This document shows, in pieces, positions 1 to 6,370 of a DNA stretch of 7,609 nt. The DNA comes from Polynucleobacter meluiroseus (GTDB taxonomy: Bacteria > Verrucomicrobiota > Verrucomicrobiia > Opitutales > UBA953). A program made the translations under genes and the position numbers. The notes beneath the pieces are model-generated. The model saw only the letters and a list, made by a program, of their open reading frames with translations, was not told where the DNA came from and searched no databases. Every line of letters begins with the position of its first letter. Positions within the stretch are counted from its first letter, which is position 1. Location of the stretch: contig CALPIW020000065.1 in NCBI GenBank assembly GCA_943323725.2, forward strand, positions 1 to 7,609. The letters run 5' to 3'.

Positions 1-219
1 GAAGGCCTGCGGGCCGAAGGAGAGCCGTTCTATTTCGTGCATAGCTACCGCGTCGTCGAGACCGACCCCTCCCTGGTCTGGTGCGAGACCGACTATGCTG
101 GCCGGTTCGTGAGCGGTGTCCGGCGGGGTCGGGTCTTCGCGACCCAGTTCCACCCGGAGAAAAGTCAGGTCAAAGGCTTGCAACTGTACCGCAATTTCCT
201 GACCTTGTCCGTCCGCTGA
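1..219 (+). CDS. hisH: Imidazole glycerol phosphate synthase, glutaminase subunit HisH (C-terminal 72 residues; 5' end outside window)
   Basis: HisH is the class I glutamine amidotransferase subunit that hydrolyses glutamine and channels ammonia to HisF, which makes imidazole glycerol phosphate and AICAR in histidine biosynthesis. The reading frame is open from base 1 to the TGA at 217-219. Visible family signatures are FYFVHSY (codons 10-16) and the TQFHPEKSQ block (codons 48-56), which holds the catalytic His (codon 51) and Glu (codon 53) of the Cys-His-Glu triad. The family's usual ending, GLxLxxNF, is at codons 59-66. The nucleophile Cys lies upstream of the window. About two thirds of a normal ~200-residue HisH is missing only because of the window edge. 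The next gene, gltA, starts 36 bases downstream on the same strand, so cotranscription is possible. Other class I amidotransferases (PabA, CarA, GuaA) end differently, and the FHPEKS form is typical of HisH. Confidence 0.93.
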   Translation, partial: EGLRAEGEPFYFVHSYRVVETDPSLVWCETDYAGRFVSGVRRGRVFATQFHPEKSQVKGLQLYRNFLTLSVR

Positions 220-255
220 AGGGTATTGCGACTCTCGGCGGACCCTATCCCCGCC

Positions 256-1557
<1,302 letters not shown>

Positions 1558-1582
1558 GCGACCTGACAGTCTCGGGCATCGT

Positions 1583-1606
1583 AAAACGGGGCGTAAGCCC
1601 CTTTTT
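1583..1606 (+). terminator. Rho-independent terminator of gltA
   Basis: A compact hairpin GGGGC-GTAA-GCCCC (1588-1601) is followed directly by five T and then a T-rich stretch, and preceded by four A. It begins 25 bases after the gltA stop codon, as expected for the end of the hisH-gltA transcription unit. The A run upstream makes weak termination in the opposite direction conceivable, but no minus-strand gene faces it. Confidence 0.88.
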
Positions 1607-1811
1607 ACTTTTATTTCACTAATTTTACGGGTTTGTTCGCTCTGATTATGGCTCTTGAGGCGTCGGCGCGCTCCCCTCATCCCTCGGCCGGTGATTCAGG
1701 GTCAATTCCGTTTCATTCCCTCTTTCAGTCCTGTTTTCTGCCCTCAGGCATTTAGAGGTTTTAAAAGTCACGTTTTTACTTAGGAATTCTGTAGGTTTTA
1801 ACCAAAACACC

Positions 1812-2747
1812 ATGTACAAAACAAAAACGTCCGTAGCTTGGTCTTTATTGCTGCTTTTATTTCTCTCGGCTCAGGTTTCTGGTGAAACAAAGAAATCCGT
1901 CGTCCTTCAGGCCCGTGACGCCAGGAGCGCAAACGGCATGGGGCGTGGCAGTTCGTCGGCGTACGCTGGGATTTTTATCTCGGGAATGATCGATAAGAAT
2001 AGTTTCATCGATTTCGACCTGAAGGTTGAGCCTGGCAAGTATCGCTTGGTCGTGAGCATAGTCCCTCAGGGTGGCGGATATCTCATCGCCAAGGTCGATG
2101 ATGGTCCGTCTGTCCGCCGACTCATCCCTAAGTCTACAGTCTATTCCTCCAAGCCTAAGGAATTTCGCTTCGATGAGATCGAAATTGCCAAGGACGCCTC
2201 CAGGCTCCGCTTTACCGGTGAAAATATCGCCCAGCCCGGAATCGGATATTTCTATGAGGTCGAGTTGGTCTATGTCTCGCCCTTGCCGACGGGTCCTCAG
2301 GCAAAGTCGCCTTTGCAGGTGTTGGCAGAGAAGGAGAAAGCCCTGAAGCAGGCTAAGGCCGCCAAAGAGGCGCAGGAGTTGCGTGATAATCTAAAGGGAA
2401 CAACTTGGACTTTTTGTTATAATCATGACTTCGAAGGATCCAATTCGACGTTGGTCTTCGGCACCGATGGCAACCTGAGTTTCATGGGAGGAGCGAACCA
2501 TGCTTTCAAGGTCGTCGACGCCCGTACGATCGACATATTCTATGGTACGAGCTATACTTATAACTCGAGTTTCGGACCTAGTTCGGTCGTTGCCTTTTCG
2601 CGTCTCCGATTTGCGGATGATATGGGGAGCTTCAAGTCGGATCTAGCCGAAGGTATTCATCAGCCTCGTTCCGGACGCCTGCTTCAGGCGCTTGGTGCTA
2701 GGTCTCCTGTCCGTAAGGCGCCAGTTCCTGACGGTTCCGCTAAGTGA
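1812..2747 (+). CDS. Secreted two-domain protein of unknown function, 311 aa
   Basis: I do not recognise a named family. Residues 1-24 are a convincing Sec signal peptide: basic start (MYKTK), an L-rich core (LLLLLFLSA), and likely cleavage after VSG. Residues about 29-155 read as an all-beta sandwich with a PGKYRLVVSI strand, resembling carbohydrate-binding or discoidin-type modules. Residues about 167-194 are a charged Ala/Lys/Glu helix (coiled-coil linker). Residues about 195-276 form a second beta domain with GTTWTFCYN, LVFGTDGNLSF, FKVVDARTIDIFYG and SRLRFADDMGSFKSD. That is the pattern of small lipocalin-like W/F domains common in Planctomycetes and Verrucomicrobia proteins (recognition, not a search). 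The tail (277-311) is basic and Pro-rich. No catalytic motif is visible. Base composition is clearly lower in GC and codon use more mixed than in gltA or ppc. No Shine-Dalgarno is evident before the ATG; the leader is A-rich. The 205-bp spacer upstream (1607-1811) is AT-rich, and I see no confident promoter in it. Confidence 0.8.
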   Translation: MYKTKTSVAWSLLLLLFLSAQVSGETKKSVVLQARDARSANGMGRGSSSAYAGIFISGMIDKNSFIDFDLKVEPGKYRLVVSIVPQGGGYLIAKVDDGPSVRRLIPKSTVYSSKPKEFRFDEIEIAKDASRLRFTGENIAQPGIGYFYEVELVYVSPLPTGPQAKSPLQVLAEKEKALKQAKAAKEAQELRDNLKGTTWTFCYNHDFEGSNSTLVFGTDGNLSFMGGANHAFKVVDARTIDIFYGTSYTYNSSFGPSSVVAFSRLRFADDMGSFKSDLAEGIHQPRSGRLLQALGARSPVRKAPVPDGSAK

Positions 2748-2770
2748 GTCGATTGTAAGTCCGCAAAGGG

Positions 2771-2807
2771 GGAGGGCCGAACGTTTCCGTTCGGCCCTCC
2801 GTCTTTT
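2771..2807. terminator. Bidirectional terminator hairpin between the secreted-protein gene and rnpB
   Basis: A perfect 13-bp stem (2771-2783 GGAGGGCCGAACG with 2788-2800) closes a 4-base loop. On the plus strand the loop is TTTC and a GTCTTTT tail follows, suiting termination of the 1812-2747 gene 23 bases after its stop. On the minus strand the loop reads GAAA, a stable GNRA tetraloop, about 9 nt beyond the rnpB P1 helix, followed by CCCTTT. Minus-strand termination is plausible but has the weaker U tract. Confidence 0.88.
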
Positions 2808-2808
2808 G

Positions 2809-3176
2809 AGCCATACACTATAAGCCGGATTCTGTCCTTGGGCGGCTCTCGCCGATCCCCTGCGCGTTCATTTCTCTGACCTTGCGGACCCGCCTTGCGG
2901 CGGTGCGACAACCCGGGACCTTGGTGGGCGACCTCGGACGGTCCCTGTTCGTCTTGCACCGGATTGGGTTTACCTTGCCTCGTCGGTTACCCTTCGAGCG
3001 GTGGGCTCTTACCCCACCTTTTCACCCTTACCTCGTTCCTTGCGGAGGAGGCGGTATCTTCTCTGTGGCACTATCCGTCACGTCTTGCGACGTGCCCCGA
3101 CTTGCGGCGGGAATCCTGCCCTGTGGTGTCCGGACTTTCCTCACGGATTGCTCCGTGCGAACGCACATGTATGACT
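2809..3176 (-). ncRNA. rnpB: RNase P RNA (bacterial type A, M1-like)
   Basis: This is the catalytic RNA of RNase P, which removes 5' leaders from pre-tRNAs. On the minus strand the universal core is intact. P4 is AAG(U)CCGGA (3137-3129, bulged U at 3134) paired with UCCGGCUU (2829-2822); the terminal pair is A-U where E. coli has G-C. Other hallmarks are GGUAAGGGUGAAAAGG, GUAAGAG, GGUAAACCC, GUGCAAGAC and ACAGAAUCCGGCUUAU. I set the ends from helix P1: 3176-3168 (AGUCAUACA) pairs with 2817-2809 (UGUAUGGCU), one G-U. P2 is 3166-3159 (GUGCGUUC) with 2869-2862 (GAACGCGC). P3 is a short 6-bp stem capped by GCAA (3157-3142). CCGGGUUG near 2909-2917 is probably the L15 site whose GGU pairs with tRNA CCA. 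An extra small hairpin sits between the P2 and P4 3' strands (about 2840-2860), in the place of P19. Ends are accurate to a few bases. Length is about 368 nt. Confidence 0.97.
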
Positions 3177-3184
3177 GTCCAGAT

Positions 3185-3213
3185 AACATAGCGTCCGCCA
3201 GGCCCGCAGGGAA
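3185..3213 (-). promoter_or_regulatory. Probable sigma-70-type promoter of rnpB
   Basis: On the minus strand TATGTT (3190-3185) makes a good -10 box. It lies 8 nt before 3176, the 5' base of helix P1, which is the expected distance to a transcription start. TTCCCT (3213-3208) lies 17 nt upstream as a weak -35 box. The -10 and its position relative to the independently inferred RNA 5' end are the main support; the -35 matches the consensus poorly and overlaps one arm of the interlocked inverted repeat. Confidence 0.6.
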
Positions 3214-3260
3214 GGGCAAAATCCGCGACTTCGACCTTGGAAAGCCCTTCCGGCGGATTT
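3210..3260. repeat. Two interlocked perfect 8-bp inverted repeats (A-B-A'-B' order)
   Basis: Arm A is GGAAGGGC at 3210-3217 and its exact reverse complement A' is GCCCTTCC at 3244-3251. Arm B is AAATCCGC at 3219-3226 and its exact reverse complement B' is GCGGATTT at 3253-3260. One base separates A from B and A' from B', and 17 bases lie between B and A'. The two hairpins (each with a 26-nt loop) overlap, so in RNA they are either mutually exclusive or form a pseudoknot-like fold. The one-base connectors make a full simple H-type pseudoknot sterically doubtful, so alternation is more likely. A short competing GGAA/TTCC pairing (3239-3251) also exists. The element would lie in the leader of the downstream esterase mRNA and just upstream of the rnpB -10. 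Function is unknown. Confidence 0.75.
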
Positions 3261-3275
3261 GATTAGGGGTGCCCC

Positions 3276-3902
3276 ATGCGAATCCTCCTCCTTGCCCTGC
3301 TTTCGATCATGACCGCCCACGCCGCCGAACCCATCAAAGTCGCCTGTGTCGGCGACAGCATCACCCAGGGCTCCGGCGCCAAGCCCGGCCAGTCCTACCC
3401 GTCCCAATTGCAGGCATTGCTCGGCGAGGGCTATCAGGTCGGCAACTTCGGCGTCAGCGGCCGCACGCTCCTGAAGCAGGGCGACTTCCCTTATTGGAAG
3501 GAAAAGAAATACCAGGCGGCCCTCGCGATGGAACCGGCGATCGTGATCATCATGCTCGGCACCAACGACACCAAGCCGCAGAACTGGAAGTTCGAGGCGG
3601 AGTTCGCCGCCGATTACCGCGAGCTCGTGAAGTCTTTCCAGTCGCTCAAGTCCAAGCCGAAGGTGTTCGTCTGCCGTCCCGTGCCGGTCCCCGGCAAGGG
3701 CAACTACGGCATCAACGAAGAGAACGTCCAGAAGGAGATCCCGCGCGTCGACGCGCTGGCCAGGGAACTCGGTTGCGGCGTGATCGACATGCATGCGGCG
3801 CTCGCGAAGTTCCCGGAGATGCTGCCGGATCGCGTACATCCGAATACCGCGGGCGCCGGCGAGATGGCCAAGGCGGCCGCGAAGGCCATCACCGGAAAGT
3901 AA
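3276..3902 (+). CDS. Secreted SGNH/GDSL-family hydrolase (probable carbohydrate acetylesterase), 208 aa
   Basis: All four SGNH blocks are present. Block I is CVGDSITQG with nucleophile Ser28, block II NFGVSGRT with Gly62 (oxyanion hole), block III LGTNDTKPQNW with Asn97, and block V LPDRVHPN with Asp185 and His188 completing the triad. Residues 1-17 form a signal peptide (MRILLLALLSIMTAHAA, cleavage before EP), so the enzyme acts in the periplasm or outside. Length is normal for a single-domain lysophospholipase L1-like or sialate/xylan O-acetylesterase-like enzyme. The GTNDTKPQNW stretch is the form I associate with planctomycete and verrucomicrobial secreted esterases, where deacetylation of plant or algal polysaccharide is the likely role (inference). 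AGGGG at 3265-3269 is a good Shine-Dalgarno six bases before the ATG. The gene is divergent from rnpB and its stop is only three bases from the stop of the convergent helicase. The substrate cannot be read from sequence. Confidence 0.93.
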   Translation: MRILLLALLSIMTAHAAEPIKVACVGDSITQGSGAKPGQSYPSQLQALLGEGYQVGNFGVSGRTLLKQGDFPYWKEKKYQAALAMEPAIVIIMLGTNDTKPQNWKFEAEFAADYRELVKSFQSLKSKPKVFVCRPVPVPGKGNYGINEENVQKEIPRVDALARELGCGVIDMHAALAKFPEMLPDRVHPNTAGAGEMAKAAAKAITGK

Positions 3903-3905
3903 GCC

Positions 3906-6275
3906 TCAGCGCGTCGCCGGCGTCGTCCCGACGATCCTGCCCAGGACTTCCTGGGCCGCCGCGCGCAGCTGCTGCCAGCGATGCGAAGGGTGGGCCGGGC
4001 CGTGCGCAATGAGCTGCAAGGTGCTCCGCCATTCGAGGACCGCGCGTTCCAGATCACCTTGACCGGGGCCCTGGCCGTCGGCGTCGACCGGCGGGATCTT
4101 GCCGTGCAGGGCGAAGCCTTTGAGCGACTCGGCGCAGCCTTCGCCGAAGCCGACCGGCAGGCCTTCCCGCAGGTAGCCTTCGGCGGTAAGAGACTTATAA
4201 GTCAGGCGGCAGCAGGCCCCGAGGCGGCTGGAATTACGGCCCGCGGAGGCCACGCGTTCGCCGGCCCGCAGTTCGGCGAGATCCCAGGCGAGGGCGTGGG
4301 CGTCGTAAGCCTGATCCTCGAGCGCTGCCGCGACGGCGAGGCCTTCGCCGTGTTGGAAGAGCGAGGCGACGTGGCCGCGGTCGGTCGGTCGGCCGGCGGC
4401 GTCGATGAGGCCGAGCTTCTTCCAGAGCCGGCCGGCGCGCGCGGTGTGCAGCGTGCCGCCGCCGAGGACTTCGCGCAGGTTGATGTCCTGCTTGGCGACA
4501 GAGCGGCGCGGCGGATTGATGAGCGGATGGTTGTCGGCGTCGGGCCAGACCCGTACGTCGGCGCGGGAGTAATCTAGTTTCACTTGCACGCTGTCGCGAC
4601 CGAGGAAGAGGCCGCCGTAGGCGACGCCCCCTTGGGTGAGCAGCGGGAGCAAGGGTAGGATCTCTTTTTCCAGAAGTTCCAGTTTCCAGGTACGCGGCCG
4701 GCTGCGGCCGTTCTCCTGCTTGCGCAGCGCCTTGAGCAGCCAGTCCGCCGGCGTGAGCTGTGAGGCGCCGGTCTCCTTGGGGAAATGCGCCAGCGTGATG
4801 GTGCGTCCGTAGCGGATCTCATCACCCGTCTCGAGTTTACAGGGCGTCCCGTAGGCCAAAGCGCGCAGGGAGTCGGGCTTGGACAGCGCCGGATACCAGG
4901 CCTCCTTCACGTAGATGAGGGCCTGTGATAGCGGGACCAGGTGCGTCGGACGTTCGCGTTGCCAGGTGCCGTTGCGGCCGAGGATCTCGTGGATCTGCCG
5001 GGTCGCGCCGGCGACCGGCTCAGGCACGTCGCTCGGGGCGGAGTCATCGTCCAGGCGTTCCAGCGCGAGGTCGATCGGCTCACGGGTGAAGAGGGAGGCG
5101 GCGAGCGATTGGGCGGCGGCCTTGGGATCTCCGGCGCGGCGCATCACCGACAGGAACGCCGGCCAGTCGAGCGACTCGCTCCGCTTGAGCTGCAGCGGCT
5201 TGGCTTCGCCGAGGCGCGGGCTGTCGCCCGTCCAGAGGGCGAAGCCGCGGTCGTCGAGGCCCCGTCGGCCGGCACGGCCGAACATCTGCAGGAGTTCGTC
5301 CGGGCGGATTTCCCGTTCCGCGTGATCGGCCGCGTAACGCCGGTCGGTCACCAGCACCGAACGGAGCGAGAAGTTGATGCCCGAGGCCAGTCCGGTCGTG
5401 GCCACGACCACGCTCAACTTGCCCGCCTTGGCCCAAGGTTCGATGAGTTCGGTCCGCTGTTCGAAGGTCAGTCCGCTGTGATGGAGTCCGACCCCTTGGC
5501 GGAGCAGTCGATTGAGGTCATCGCCCGCGAGGCTGCGCTGGCTGGGAGAGAGTTGCGGGCCATTGCCCAAGGGCAGGCCGGCCGCGATGTCCCGGGCGAT
5601 CTGCTCGGCGGCGCGGCGACGGGGGGCGAAGACCAGGATCGGGCCCAGGTCGGCGAGGACGGCCCGGATGACCGCGCGGGCGACATGGCCTTTGATGCCG
5701 GTGGGCTCGCGGGTCTCCAGGGCGTCGAGGGAGATCTCCTCGAGCGGGATCGGGCGGGTGTGCTCCTCGATCAGGGTGACCTTGCGACCCCGGCTGCGGA
5801 GCCATTCGGCCACGGCCTTGGGGTTGGAGACGCTACCGCTGAGGAGCAGGAGCTGGGTCGAGGGTGGGGCGATGGCCAGGACGGTCTCGTAGGCCGCGCC
5901 GCGGCGGGCGTCGGCCAGCATCTGGTACTCATCGACCACCAGCAGGTCCGGGTGGCGGCCTTCCAGGAAGCGATGACGCTGGGTCTCGAGGGTCGCCACG
6001 ATGACCGGGGCGCCCAGGTTGGCGCTGACGTCCCCGGTCGCGATGCCCACGTCCCAGCCGAGGGCGAGCCATTCGGCCCGCTTGTCATTGGCCAGGGCCC
6101 GGGTCGGCACCGTGTAGACCGCCTGGCCGCGGTGGCCGCCGCGGATGAGCAGTTCGAACACGTAGGTCTTGCCGGCGCCCGTCGGGGCTTGGATGACGAC
6201 GTCCTCGCCTTGCCGCAGGGCACGGAGGGCGTCCTGCTGCCAGAGGTCGGGGAGGGTGAGCCGAGAGTCCGCCAT
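3906..6275 (-). CDS. Ski2-like superfamily 2 DExH-box helicase, 789 aa
   Basis: An ATP-dependent nucleic-acid helicase, probably acting on RNA or structured DNA in the cytoplasm. N-terminal motifs are all in order: LWQQDAL (11-17, Q-motif-like), Walker A APTGAGKT (30-37), Ia VPTRALANDKRAEW (56-69), ATLETQ (94-99), Walker B VVDEYQ (113-118), III LSGSVSN (145-151), GVGLHHSGLT (261-270, a Ski2/Mtr4/Hel308 hallmark), V VVVATTGLASGINF (289-302) and VI QMFGRAGRRG (330-339). Motif II is DEYQ rather than DExH, and motif III is SGS rather than SAT. Residues about 340-789 are not a domain I know. Residues 600-655 (REVLGGGTLHTARAGRLWKKLGLID..., then PTDRG) look winged-helix-like. The ATG at 6275 is preceded by a weak GGA. 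It is divergent from ppc and convergent with the esterase. It is not a RecQ, UvrB or Cas3; a DNA-repair (Hel308-like) or RNA-decay role cannot be told apart here. Confidence 0.93.
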   Translation of the reverse strand: MADSRLTLPDLWQQDALRALRQGEDVVIQAPTGAGKTYVFELLIRGGHRGQAVYTVPTRALANDKRAEWLALGWDVGIATGDVSANLGAPVIVATLETQRHRFLEGRHPDLLVVDEYQMLADARRGAAYETVLAIAPPSTQLLLLSGSVSNPKAVAEWLRSRGRKVTLIEEHTRPIPLEEISLDALETREPTGIKGHVARAVIRAVLADLGPILVFAPRRRAAEQIARDIAAGLPLGNGPQLSPSQRSLAGDDLNRLLRQGVGLHHSGLTFEQRTELIEPWAKAGKLSVVVATTGLASGINFSLRSVLVTDRRYAADHAEREIRPDELLQMFGRAGRRGLDDRGFALWTGDSPRLGEAKPLQLKRSESLDWPAFLSVMRRAGDPKAAAQSLAASLFTREPIDLALERLDDDSAPSDVPEPVAGATRQIHEILGRNGTWQRERPTHLVPLSQALIYVKEAWYPALSKPDSLRALAYGTPCKLETGDEIRYGRTITLAHFPKETGASQLTPADWLLKALRKQENGRSRPRTWKLELLEKEILPLLPLLTQGGVAYGGLFLGRDSVQVKLDYSRADVRVWPDADNHPLINPPRRSVAKQDINLREVLGGGTLHTARAGRLWKKLGLIDAAGRPTDRGHVASLFQHGEGLAVAAALEDQAYDAHALAWDLAELRAGERVASAGRNSSRLGACCRLTYKSLTAEGYLREGLPVGFGEGCAESLKGFALHGKIPPVDADGQGPGQGDLERAVLEWRSTLQLIAHGPAHPSHRWQQLRAAAQEVLGRIVGTTPATR

Positions 6276-6331
6276 GGCGAGTTTCCATCAAACGGCGGTC
6301 GGGCGGAGAAGCAAGCCGAGGGGGTTTGCGG

Positions 6332-6361
6332 TTGCGGGTTTTCGGACCCCCGTGCTACGAC
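6332..6361 (+). promoter_or_regulatory. Candidate promoter of ppc
   Basis: TTGCGG (6332-6337) and TACGAC (6356-6361) are separated by 18 bases, with TG one base before the -10 (extended -10 form, TGCTACGAC). Both hexamers match the consensus only in part. If real, transcription starts near 6368, within a few bases of the ATG at 6371, so the mRNA would be leaderless or nearly so. This agrees with the absence of any Shine-Dalgarno in front of ppc. Confidence 0.4.
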
Positions 6362-6370
6362 TCTCGTCGC

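Noticed and set aside
226..255. TTG start at 226 extending citrate synthase by ten residues
   Set aside because: Similarity to known citrate synthases begins at ATG 256, and the GAAGGG upstream of the TTG is only two bases away, too close for a ribosome-binding site.
1607..1811. Possible small RNA or promoter in the AT-rich spacer between gltA and the secreted-protein gene
   Set aside because: I found no convincing -35/-10 pair with proper spacing and no stable hairpin beyond the gltA terminator; pyrimidine-rich runs alone are not enough.
2882..3262. Open frames on both strands in 2680-3260, including a 126-codon plus-strand frame
   Set aside because: The region is the RNase P RNA gene; the frames follow from its GC-rich structured sequence and have no coding signature.
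3141..3839. 232-codon minus-strand frame opposite the esterase
   Set aside because: The plus strand has a complete SGNH hydrolase with signal peptide and Shine-Dalgarno; the reverse frame also runs into rnpB and resembles no protein.
3885..3930. CGCCGGCG palindrome near the convergent stop codons as a terminator
   Set aside because: It is a short GC palindrome inside the helicase coding sequence with no T tract on either side.
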